A stretch of 64,000 nt of DNA from Fibrella aestuarina BUZ 2 (GTDB lineage Bacteria > Bacteroidota > Bacteroidia > Cytophagales > Spirosomataceae). Shown piece after piece: positions 8,939 to 16,705 of the stretch. The notes below the pieces were generated by a model. That model was not told the DNA's origin, did not search any database, and saw only the letters and a list, made by a program, of their open reading frames with translations. The stretch covers positions 541,001 to 605,000 of the forward strand of contig NC_020054.1 of NCBI RefSeq assembly GCF_000331105.1, read 5' to 3'. The stretch's first letter is position 1. Every line of letters starts with the position of its first letter. Made by a program: the position numbers and the translations under genes.

Positions 8939-9379
8939 GTGACCAAATCATCCCGCAATCAAACGTTATTAGTTGTTGAAGATAACCCTGATCATCAGGT
9001 ACTTCTCCGCTATGTGATACAGCGCAGTCTCGCCAACACCACCCCTGTATTTACCGATTCAGCCGATCAGGCGATGGCTTACCTTACTCAGTGCGTTCAA
9101 AATGATTTGGCCACCCCTCGACTTGTACTGCTTGATTTGTACCTACCCCAGGCCGAGAATGGCTGGCAATTTTTGCGGGAAGTAAAACAGATTCCGGCCT
9201 CGATGCGGCCACCCGTGGTGGTTCTGAGCGTATCGCATGAGGAAGACGACATTGCGCAGGCGTATCAGTTGGGGGCAACGTCCTTTATCTCCAAACCCAT
9301 TGGCGACGCCGAATGGCTGGGTTACTTCGAGATCATTCGTCGGTACTGGTGGGAAACCGTTACGTTACCCAATCAATAA
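8939..9379 (+). CDS. Single-domain response regulator
   Basis: A 146-aa receiver domain without an output domain. It shows the acidic pocket VVEDNPDH, the phospho-acceptor Asp in LVLLDLYLP (near residue 64), the switch Ser in VVLSVSHEED and the Lys in FISKPIGD (near 118). The start is a GTG, since no ATG is available before the conserved beta1 strand. It probably relays or sinks phosphate from the divergently encoded histidine kinase. The roughly 280-bp shared upstream region should hold both promoters; TATATTTG at 8860-8867 is a possible -7 element. Confidence 0.88.
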   Translation: MTKSSRNQTLLVVEDNPDHQVLLRYVIQRSLANTTPVFTDSADQAMAYLTQCVQNDLATPRLVLLDLYLPQAENGWQFLREVKQIPASMRPPVVVLSVSHEEDDIAQAYQLGATSFISKPIGDAEWLGYFEIIRRYWWETVTLPNQ

Positions 9380-9438
9380 GCAACCGGTTTGGCAGCCATG
9401 CGCTGTCTCCCCATCTACCGAACCCGTTGTTCACGCTT

Positions 9439-10176
9439 ATGAAGAAGCTTTTTCTAGTTGCCTCCCTCCTGCTGAGCGCCTGCCAGACGGCCTACCACGT
9501 GGCGGGGCAGCAAAGCAACCGGCTGACGGTCGACGCCGCCGTTCGGGCCGACAGCAGCACCACAAGCTGGCTGGCGCCCTACAAACAGGGACTCGACCGT
9601 AGCATGAACGAGCCCCTGCTCACGCTGACCGAACGCCTGGAGAAACGGGCGCCCGAGTCGGCGCTGGATGATCTGCTCGCCGACGCGCTCCTGGTGCAGG
9701 CCGCGCAACGGTACGGCAAACCCATCGACGTGTCGCACCTCAATTACGGCGGCATCCGGAGTGGACTCCCCAGCGGAGCCGTGACGACCGGTAACATCTT
9801 CGAGGTAATGCCGTTTGACAACCAGTTGGTGGTGTTAACGCTCAGCGGCACCGATCTGATGCGTTTTCTGAATCACTTCGCGTCGCACGACGATGCACTG
9901 GTCATTGGTGGCGCCCGGGTGAGTATCCAGAACAAAGCCATCCGTACGGCTACGCTGACCAACGGCCGCTCCATCGTTCCCGATCAGACCTACACCGTCG
10001 CCATGAGCGATTACATCGCCAATGGCGGGGGCGATGCCGATTTCCTGAAAACTATTACCCAGCGCGACAACGTCAATTACCTCATCCGCGATGCCCTGAT
10101 CGACTACTTCCGGCAGCAGGGCAAAGCAGGCAACCCATTAACTCCCCAAATCGATGGACGCATTACGCTCGACTAG
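9439..10176 (+). CDS. 5'-nucleotidase C-terminal domain lipoprotein
   Basis: A 245-aa protein beginning with a lipoprotein signal, MKKLFLVASLLLSACQT (lipobox LSAC), so it is probably membrane-anchored. The body is the substrate-binding C-terminal domain of 5'-nucleotidases: SHLNYGGIRSGLPSGAVT, NIFEVMPFDNQLVVLTLSG and VAMSDYIANGGGDADF. It lacks the metallophosphatase domain, which is supplied by the next gene (overlap 23 bp), so the two chains probably form one periplasmic nucleotidase. I chose the start at the signal peptide and not an upstream in-frame ATG at 9313, which would overlap the response regulator. Confidence 0.9.
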   Translation: MKKLFLVASLLLSACQTAYHVAGQQSNRLTVDAAVRADSSTTSWLAPYKQGLDRSMNEPLLTLTERLEKRAPESALDDLLADALLVQAAQRYGKPIDVSHLNYGGIRSGLPSGAVTTGNIFEVMPFDNQLVVLTLSGTDLMRFLNHFASHDDALVIGGARVSIQNKAIRTATLTNGRSIVPDQTYTVAMSDYIANGGGDADFLKTITQRDNVNYLIRDALIDYFRQQGKAGNPLTPQIDGRITLD

Positions 10177-11086
10177 ACGCCAGTTTCTGAAGCACGTTGG
10201 TGTGGCAGCGGTTGTTGGCACGGCCATGCCCTCGGCGTTACTGGCGGCCCCCAAACCCACCGTGTTGACTATTTTGCACACCAATGATCAGCACAGCCGC
10301 CTCGATCCGTTTCCGATGGATGGCAGCCGCAACGCCGGCCGGGGTGGTATTGCCCGCCGGATGACCCTGATTCAGCAGATCAGGGCCGAACAGGCGGCGG
10401 GGTCGTCGCGCCATGTGCTGCTCTTCGACGCAGGCGACATCTTTCAGGGAACGCCCTATTTCAACCTCTACAAAGGCGAGCCGGAGATCCTGGCAATGAA
10501 CCGACTCGGATACGACGCGGGCACCATCGGCAACCACGATTTCGACGCGGGTATCGACAACATGCGGGATCAGTTTGCCAAAGCCACCTTCCCGATCCTG
10601 ATCGCCAATTACGATTTCAGGAATACGGTGATGGCCGAACGTACCCAGCCCTACAAGATCTTCAAAAGAGACGGGGTGCGTGTGGGCGTATTTGGGCTGG
10701 GCATTCAACCCAAAGGCCTCATCCCGGAAACGCTGTACAAAGAAACGGTTTACCTCGACCCCATCGAGACCAGCACCGACGTAGCCCGGAAACTACGCAC
10801 CGACGAGCACTGCGATTACGTAATCTGCCTGTCGCACCTGGGCTATAAATACAACGACTCGACCGTTTCGGATCAGGTGCTCGCGGCTAAAAGCCGGGAT
10901 ATCGATCTCATCATCGGCGGGCACACCCACACCTTCCTGGATGCGCCCGTAACGGTACCCAACGCCAACGGCAAACCCATTCTGGTGAATCAGGTTGGGT
11001 TTGGGGGTATCAATCTCGGCCGAATCGACCTGACGTTTGAGCGTGGCAAAGCCCCCTCGGCCAACGGCAAAGCCGTTTCCGTGTAA
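10154..11086 (+). CDS. 5'-nucleotidase metallophosphatase domain protein with a Tat signal
   Basis: A 310-aa metallophosphoesterase. The N-terminus STRRQFLKHVGVAAVVG is a twin-arginine signal, implying export in folded, metal-loaded form. Metal ligands are visible in TILHTNDQHSRL, FDAGDIFQGTPYF, GTIGNHDFDAG and IIGGHTHTFLDA, which match UshA/5'-nucleotidase N-domains. It overlaps the preceding C-domain lipoprotein gene by 23 bp, so the two are translationally linked. Substrate specificity cannot be read. Confidence 0.92.
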   Translation: MDALRSTRRQFLKHVGVAAVVGTAMPSALLAAPKPTVLTILHTNDQHSRLDPFPMDGSRNAGRGGIARRMTLIQQIRAEQAAGSSRHVLLFDAGDIFQGTPYFNLYKGEPEILAMNRLGYDAGTIGNHDFDAGIDNMRDQFAKATFPILIANYDFRNTVMAERTQPYKIFKRDGVRVGVFGLGIQPKGLIPETLYKETVYLDPIETSTDVARKLRTDEHCDYVICLSHLGYKYNDSTVSDQVLAAKSRDIDLIIGGHTHTFLDAPVTVPNANGKPILVNQVGFGGINLGRIDLTFERGKAPSANGKAVSV

Positions 11087-11113
11087 AACGACTATACAGT
11101 ACGCTGATGACGA

Positions 11114-12088
11114 CTAAACGCTCAGGATTTTCACCATCCTGAGCAGGTCTTCATTGATCGGTTTGGGCAACCGGATGGTGTCGCGGAACGGCGTGTAGAC
11201 TAGTTCGTTGTTGATTACACCCGCCATTACGTTCTTCTCGCCATTGAGTAGGCCTTCCAGCGCACCCAGCCCCAACCGGCTTGCCAGAATGCGGTCGTAG
11301 GCCGTTGGAATACCGCCGCGCTGAATGTGGCCCAGGGTGGTCACGCGCATGTCCAGTTCGCCTTCAATCAGCTTGCTGATTTTCTCGGCTACTTCGGCGG
11401 CACTTCCCTCCTCTTCGCCTTCAGCCACAACTACAATCGACGACGATTTACTGCGGTTAAAACCCGCCTGAAGCGTTTTCACGACTTCGGAGATGGGCGT
11501 CAGCACTTCGGGCACCATCACCAGCTCAGCACCACCCGCAATCCCCGATTGGATAGCGATATAGCCCGAGTCGCGGCCCATCACCTCGATCAGGAAGATC
11601 CGGTCGTGGGAGTCGGCAGTATCACGAATTTTATCGATGGCTTCCAGGGCCGTGTTCACCGCCGTGTCGAAGCCAATGGTATAGTCAGTACCGTAGAGGT
11701 CGTTATCAATGGTGCCGGGTGCACCAACCGTCGGGATACCGAACTCGTCGAAGAAGAGCGTAGCACCGGTGAACGTACCATTACCGCCAATAGCGACAAG
11801 ACCTTCAATGCCGAACTTCTGCAATTGTTCGTGGGCGCGCTGCCGCCCTTCGGGGGTCATGAACTCCTTGCTGCGGGCCGATTTCAGGATGGTACCACCC
11901 CGCTGCACGATGTTGCTCACCGAGTGAGAGGTCATCTGAAAGATGTCGCCATTGATCATCCCGTTATACCCCCGGCGGATACCGAACACTTCAATATCGT
12001 GGTAAACGGCTCCGCGCACAACTGCCCGAATGCAGGCGTTCATGCCCGGTGCGTCTCCCCCAGAGGTAAACACAGCAATACGTTTCAT
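11114..12088 (-). CDS. pfkA: ATP-dependent 6-phosphofructokinase
   Basis: A 324-aa glycolytic enzyme converting fructose 6-phosphate to fructose 1,6-bisphosphate. Landmarks are TSGGDAPGMNACIRAVVRG, RRGYNGMI, APGTIDNDLYGTDYTIGFDT (catalytic TxDND), EVMGRDSGYIA and GHIQRGGIPTAYDR. Glycines at the two positions that separate ATP from pyrophosphate enzymes indicate ATP use. One oddity is that the usual GGDGS/T motif reads GGNGTFTGA, so the Mg-ATP-contacting aspartate is Asn. It is convergent with the nucleotidase operon; I saw no hairpin in the 27-bp gap. Confidence 0.95.
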   Translation of the reverse strand: MKRIAVFTSGGDAPGMNACIRAVVRGAVYHDIEVFGIRRGYNGMINGDIFQMTSHSVSNIVQRGGTILKSARSKEFMTPEGRQRAHEQLQKFGIEGLVAIGGNGTFTGATLFFDEFGIPTVGAPGTIDNDLYGTDYTIGFDTAVNTALEAIDKIRDTADSHDRIFLIEVMGRDSGYIAIQSGIAGGAELVMVPEVLTPISEVVKTLQAGFNRSKSSSIVVVAEGEEEGSAAEVAEKISKLIEGELDMRVTTLGHIQRGGIPTAYDRILASRLGLGALEGLLNGEKNVMAGVINNELVYTPFRDTIRLPKPINEDLLRMVKILSV

Positions 12089-12161
12089 TAGGTCTCAAGG
12101 TTTCGTCACTACAACAACTATCCGCTGCTCAGGTGGACGAGCAGCGTTTTCAAAAACCACG

Positions 12162-12169
12162 CAAAATTA
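12162..12169 (-). promoter_or_regulatory. Possible Bacteroidota -7 element of pfkA
   Basis: On the minus strand this reads TAATTTTG, matching TAnnTTTG, about 74 bp upstream of the pfkA ATG. No clear TTG -33 element was found. Confidence 0.3.
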
Positions 12170-12268
12170 CCCTCATTTTCAGATTTGCCGCCACTACGCT
12201 TTTAATTAACGAGCATTTCCGCTGTTTTTCTGTGAAATAGGCAAATCGTGGCTTTTGGGCCTTAGCTA

Positions 12269-12299
12269 TGAAAAAGCCGCACCAGGTCGATGCGGCTTT
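12269..12299 (-). terminator. Rho-independent terminator of the choice-of-anchor I gene
   Basis: The stem AAAGCCGCA (12273-12281) with TGCGGCTTT (12291-12299) is followed on the minus strand by a run of T (aaaaa at 12271-12275 on the plus strand). It lies just beyond the stop at 12319. Confidence 0.82.
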
Positions 12300-12318
12300 C
12301 TACCAAAAAAGACTGAAT

Positions 12319-13830
12319 TTACGGCTTATCGGGCTGGTACACTTTTACCGTGCCATCGCCTTCACTGCTGACTATCAACAAGCTACGTTTGGTAGGGCTT
12401 TGGCTTGCCGGCACAAACAGCACGCCTTCGGGTGCATCGCCGGTGGGTAATACTTGCAGAAACTGCGGGTTCGTGGGGTCGGCAAGGCTGTAGATGGCAA
12501 CCGCGTCGGCTCGTTCCAGCCCGACAAAAGCTACGGGTTGCCCGTTGATCATGCCCACTGTTACGCCCTCAGCCTCAACGCCTTTGTCGTCGGAGCGCGT
12601 GTCGTCGTAGAGATTGGCCGCTACAACACGCTCTTCGAGGCTTTTCCCGGAGAAATAAACACGCTGACCCGTAGCCGTATTAAAAATGCTGAAGCCACGG
12701 CCTCCAATGGCATACAGCGCGTCATAATCGCCGTCGTTATCGGTGTCGCCCAGGCTCTTCGTTACGATCAGCCGACCCAGATTGGTGAGTTGTTTCAACA
12801 CGCTGCCCGTCGGGAAGGCCGTGGGGTCGAGGGTCAACGTGCTGATGCGGGCCTCTTCGCTATAACCGGCGTAGTCGCGGGTGTCACCTTCGTCGGCGGT
12901 GATCACGTAATTGGTACCGTTTACCGTGAAGGGCGCAATGGCGTCGGGCAGGTAAAACGATCGGATCGGCCAGTTAGAGAACGCGATTTTGCTGTCGCGG
13001 TCGCTGGGGTCGATGGCGTTGCTGGGTACGTTGATGTCTTTGGTACCCAACGGCCAGATTTTCAGGATACTGCCGCCAACCAGATCCACCTCAGCGATGG
13101 CATTATTTTCCTGAAGCGTTACCCACGCCCGGCGCGAATCGGGCGAAATCGCCACGTATTCAGGCTCCACATCCTGCGCCAGACTGGCCTTTGGGCCAAA
13201 CAACCGGAAACCGCCCGCCAGCAGCGTGGCGCGTTGCGACTCGAAGCCCTCGAACGTCAATGTCTGCACGCTATAATCGGCCTGCGTATCGATGATCGAA
13301 ATCGAGCCTACCGGGTCGACGGTGTAAGCGGCATTGGGCTCACCCTCGTCGGCCGTGACAATGTAGCGGCCATCGGGGCTAAACGTGACCATGTCGGGCA
13401 TAGCGCCAACCGGAATGGTCCGCAGAATCGCCAGTGTGCGCGTGTCAACGATTACGACGCTGCCGTTGGCCTGTTTGTCAGCGGCTTCCAGCGCGATAGC
13501 TAACCGGCCGCGGCTGACGGCGACGCTGTTGGCCACACCTCCCAGCGCCGAGACGTTGATGGGCGTGAGTTTGTTGATCGTGTAGGCGGCGGTCAGTTCG
13601 AGCACTTCCACCTTCGGCGTGGCGGCGGTTTCGTTGTTGACCGTGAAAATGCGGCGGGTCAGGGTATCGTAGGCCGATATTTCGGAAGCCGCCGTTCCGC
13701 CCAGATCGACCGAGGCGATTTCGCGGAACGTACCTGCGTTTTCAATCGGGTCCAGATCGGTGCGGTGGTCGCAGGCAACGAGAAGGCCTACGGCCAGGGT
13801 AAAGCCAAGTAGGTAACGGAGTTGAGTCAT
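12319..13830 (-). CDS. Choice-of-anchor I family lipoprotein (beta-propeller-like)
   Basis: A 503-aa secreted lipoprotein: MTQLRYLLGFTLAVGLLVAC has a lipobox ending at Cys20. The body shows repeating propeller-like blades, such as VTFSPDGRYIVTADEGEPN, EYVAISPDSRRAWVTLQENN and FTVNGTNYVITADEGDTRDY. These ADEGE/ADEGD signatures are typical of the choice-of-anchor I family, which is often annotated near alkaline phosphatase/phytase-like proteins. The enzymatic role is unknown. I chose the ATG at 13830 over one ten codons upstream because it starts the signal peptide. A terminator follows. Confidence 0.85.
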   Translation of the reverse strand: MTQLRYLLGFTLAVGLLVACDHRTDLDPIENAGTFREIASVDLGGTAASEISAYDTLTRRIFTVNNETAATPKVEVLELTAAYTINKLTPINVSALGGVANSVAVSRGRLAIALEAADKQANGSVVIVDTRTLAILRTIPVGAMPDMVTFSPDGRYIVTADEGEPNAAYTVDPVGSISIIDTQADYSVQTLTFEGFESQRATLLAGGFRLFGPKASLAQDVEPEYVAISPDSRRAWVTLQENNAIAEVDLVGGSILKIWPLGTKDINVPSNAIDPSDRDSKIAFSNWPIRSFYLPDAIAPFTVNGTNYVITADEGDTRDYAGYSEEARISTLTLDPTAFPTGSVLKQLTNLGRLIVTKSLGDTDNDGDYDALYAIGGRGFSIFNTATGQRVYFSGKSLEERVVAANLYDDTRSDDKGVEAEGVTVGMINGQPVAFVGLERADAVAIYSLADPTNPQFLQVLPTGDAPEGVLFVPASQSPTKRSLLIVSSEGDGTVKVYQPDKP

Positions 13831-14012
13831 GGAAGCGAACGCTGTTAAGTGAATCCGCAAAGATTAAAACCCCGTTAACAGCGTCCGACCCCTTCATTAT
13901 TTCATAACACTACACCCCTTTAACACACTGTCCATCAATTAGTTACAGACAATGTTAACAGAAATATAACAATGGCCGACTCTGTGTTACGAGCAGATCA
14001 ATGACCGGCTTT

Positions 14013-16631
14013 TCATTCGCGCATAAAGCGCAGGGCTTTCACCCGATCGCCATCGGTGAAGCGAAGCAGGTACTGTCCTTTCATCAGGTCGTAAATGGGC
14101 AGGTCGAGCCAGAAAAGGCCCTGCCGATGACGCATCTCCTGCGAGGAACTCACTTGACGCCCCCATAGATCGACGATCCCGACGGTAACCTGCGAGGCGC
14201 CCGGCCGGACGTATCGGATATAGAGCGTCTGAACGGCCGGGTTCGGGTACGCCACCAGCACGCTGTCGGCCTGATCGAACGACAGCAGCGAATCGGGCAG
14301 GGACGTGACGCCCGCCCACGACGACCACCGCACGGGCTTCTCGTCGGACCAGCCGCTGCACTGCTGCTGCGACACTTTCAGCCGATACGTACCTGGCTCA
14401 TCGACCAACAGCCACTGCCTGTTTGCATTGGACAGAGGTTGGCTGCCTTTGTACCAGGCATACCGAAACTGATCGCCCGTGGGTCCCTGCAAGCGAACGG
14501 TGGCGCCACCGGGTATCAGAATGGTATTGTCGGCGGGCAGGATACGTACCTGATCCAGCGTAGCCGGGCGGGCCGTCACTTCCTGCGAAAAGGTGCGGCA
14601 CCCCTGTTGCGTGAGTTGAGCCCGGTACTGCCCCGCCTGACTAACCGTCAGCGTCTGACTCGTGGCGTTGGCAATCAGTTGCCCATTTCGTAGCCAGTTG
14701 ACGGTTATGCCTTTACCCGTTTCGACAGTGGCCACTAGTTGGGCCGGTGCCTGTTCGGGGCAGAGGTAGACCGTTTGGGCGGGCGTAAGCTGCACGGTTG
14801 GAGCCGCCACCGACACCCTGACGGGTGCACTCAGGCCTACGCAGCCATTCCGGTCGGTAAAGCGCACGTTGTACAGCCCGGCTGTTGACACGGCACAGAC
14901 GGACGTCGTAGCTTGAGCGATGGGCTGGTTATCGCGCAGCCATTCATAGCGCAAGCCGGGCAGATCGTCGGCTTGCAGGCTGAAGGTAGCTCCCGCGCAG
15001 ATAAGCGTGTCGGCCGGGGTGAGCAGGGGCCGTTGTGGCAACGTGCACGGGCTGTGCTTGCGCCCACTCACAAGCAGCGAAAAGGGCTGTACGCCGTTCT
15101 GCAACGTGTTTTTGTGACTAACCCGAATCGTGTAGGTTTGCCCAGCAACGGGGTTGGGGATATAGACCTGCTCGACGTTGTCGCGGACGTTATCGCCACG
15201 GGTGGCCACATCGGCGGGGCGGTCTGGGTTCAGCACGAAGGGCAGCACCGTTTGGTTGCCCAGGGTTACGCGCACGTCGAGGTCATTGATGAGCTTGGGC
15301 GTACGGCGGTTGAGGGCCTGCGGGGTTAGCGTCGTCACGCTGCCTTCGGGGTCGGTCCAGCAGAGGGTGATCGTAAGCGGCTCGCCCCCCTGCGCTACCG
15401 CCGTTGTGGTCCAGCTTTGCCCCTGCACCAGGCGCTGCTCGGTGATCTGGTGCGCCTGATTGGCATTCTGAATAACGGCCGCTGCAGCTTCGGTATTCAG
15501 TAGGCCCCACCCCTGCCGGTAGTCGGGACCATTGGCAGGCGCCAGGCGGTCGGCGGTATGGATGGCCAACCCTCGCACTGTCGCTGCCAGCAAAAAGCGC
15601 CCGTTAGTCTGGCGGGCAACGAGTTCTTGCAACAACAGCAATGAACCCGTCACGTTGGCCGCCGCCATCGACGTACCTGTGCTCAGGCCATAGGCCGATG
15701 TATTGGTCGATACCGTTGAATACACATCCGTTCCGATGCCCAACAGGTCGGGTTTGATTCGTCCGTCGTCGGTGGGGCCCCAGCCACTGTAGGGCGACGA
15801 CGCCAAGTGAATCAACCGGTTGTCATCGTCGAGCGTTACGTCGGCGGCACCGATGGTCAGCACGTTTTTGGCCGTTGCTTCCCCCGGAATTACGTCGTAG
15901 GCATCATTGCGATTGCGGGGCAGGCGACTCTGCTGATTGGTGTTATTGAGGTAATAGGGCGTGTTGGCGGGTGGCCCCGTCTCCGACCGCTTGTTATCGG
16001 CCGACCGCACCATCAGGTATGTCGGGTTCTGGTAAGCGATGTGGTCAATTCGTTGGGCGGTGGTATTGTAGTAGCCAAAGAGGTAATCTTCGCTGTTACT
16101 GACGGCGTCATTTCCCCACCACTCCCATTTCTGGTTTGGGTCGGTGCCGGGCCGGTCCAGGTTCAGCACCCAGCCCGACAGCGGGCCGTAGGCATGTACA
16201 GAAAGTAACAGATTTGGCGCGGCGGTGGTCAGTTCGGTTAGGTCGTTGGTGTAATCCCACACCTGAAGGTTGGCGTTATAGGCCATACCCCGCGCTTTGG
16301 GGTCGATACCGGACGCCACCAACGTACCGGCAAGGTGCGTCGCGTGGTCGTTCAACTGGCTGGCGGTGTTGCGCATCTGCACCCGTCCGGTCAGCTCACG
16401 GTGAGTCGTCAGCACGCCGCCGCCATCCCACAAGCCTAGTTTTCCCGACACAAAAGCGCTCTGACCGCTCAGCGACAGCCCCGTGGCGTTTCGGCCATAC
16501 AGCGGCTGGGTACGTGTGCCGGTGGCCGCTTCGACATTGTGAAGCCTGATTGGACGCGGTAAAGCCGGTTGAGCCCAGGCCGATGTGCCCATGACGCCGC
16601 TAAACACCAACAGGCGCCGGACAAGAGCCAT
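14013..16631 (-). CDS. S8 (subtilisin-like) serine peptidase with Ig-like repeats and a T9SS sorting domain
   Basis: An 872-aa secreted protease. Signal peptide MALVRRLLVFSGVMGTSAWA begins at the ATG at 16631; a longer in-frame start at 16694 would hide it. The S8 triad is readable: Asp in LGLWDGGGVLTTH, His in NDHATHLAGTL and Ser in GTSMAAANVTGS. A jelly-roll P-like domain follows, then Ig-like modules built on VRLQGPTG / YEWLRDNQ / YAWYKGSQ segments. The C-terminus, VLVAYPNPAVQTLYIRYVRP through RVKALRFMRE, is a type A T9SS sorting domain, so export to the cell surface or medium through type IX secretion is expected. It lies 74 bp downstream of a larger paralogue. Confidence 0.9.
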   Translation of the reverse strand: MALVRRLLVFSGVMGTSAWAQPALPRPIRLHNVEAATGTRTQPLYGRNATGLSLSGQSAFVSGKLGLWDGGGVLTTHRELTGRVQMRNTASQLNDHATHLAGTLVASGIDPKARGMAYNANLQVWDYTNDLTELTTAAPNLLLSVHAYGPLSGWVLNLDRPGTDPNQKWEWWGNDAVSNSEDYLFGYYNTTAQRIDHIAYQNPTYLMVRSADNKRSETGPPANTPYYLNNTNQQSRLPRNRNDAYDVIPGEATAKNVLTIGAADVTLDDDNRLIHLASSPYSGWGPTDDGRIKPDLLGIGTDVYSTVSTNTSAYGLSTGTSMAAANVTGSLLLLQELVARQTNGRFLLAATVRGLAIHTADRLAPANGPDYRQGWGLLNTEAAAAVIQNANQAHQITEQRLVQGQSWTTTAVAQGGEPLTITLCWTDPEGSVTTLTPQALNRRTPKLINDLDVRVTLGNQTVLPFVLNPDRPADVATRGDNVRDNVEQVYIPNPVAGQTYTIRVSHKNTLQNGVQPFSLLVSGRKHSPCTLPQRPLLTPADTLICAGATFSLQADDLPGLRYEWLRDNQPIAQATTSVCAVSTAGLYNVRFTDRNGCVGLSAPVRVSVAAPTVQLTPAQTVYLCPEQAPAQLVATVETGKGITVNWLRNGQLIANATSQTLTVSQAGQYRAQLTQQGCRTFSQEVTARPATLDQVRILPADNTILIPGGATVRLQGPTGDQFRYAWYKGSQPLSNANRQWLLVDEPGTYRLKVSQQQCSGWSDEKPVRWSSWAGVTSLPDSLLSFDQADSVLVAYPNPAVQTLYIRYVRPGASQVTVGIVDLWGRQVSSSQEMRHRQGLFWLDLPIYDLMKGQYLLRFTDGDRVKALRFMRE

Positions 16632-16705
16632 TGACCAGTGAGCCGTTTTGGCCCAACACCCAATGGCCCCGCTCCGACGCCCGGTTATCTCCATTCAACT
16701 GTGTT

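Noticed and set aside
12454..13503. Plus-strand ORF of 349 codons
   Set aside because: Antisense to the choice-of-anchor I gene, with no recognisable domain.
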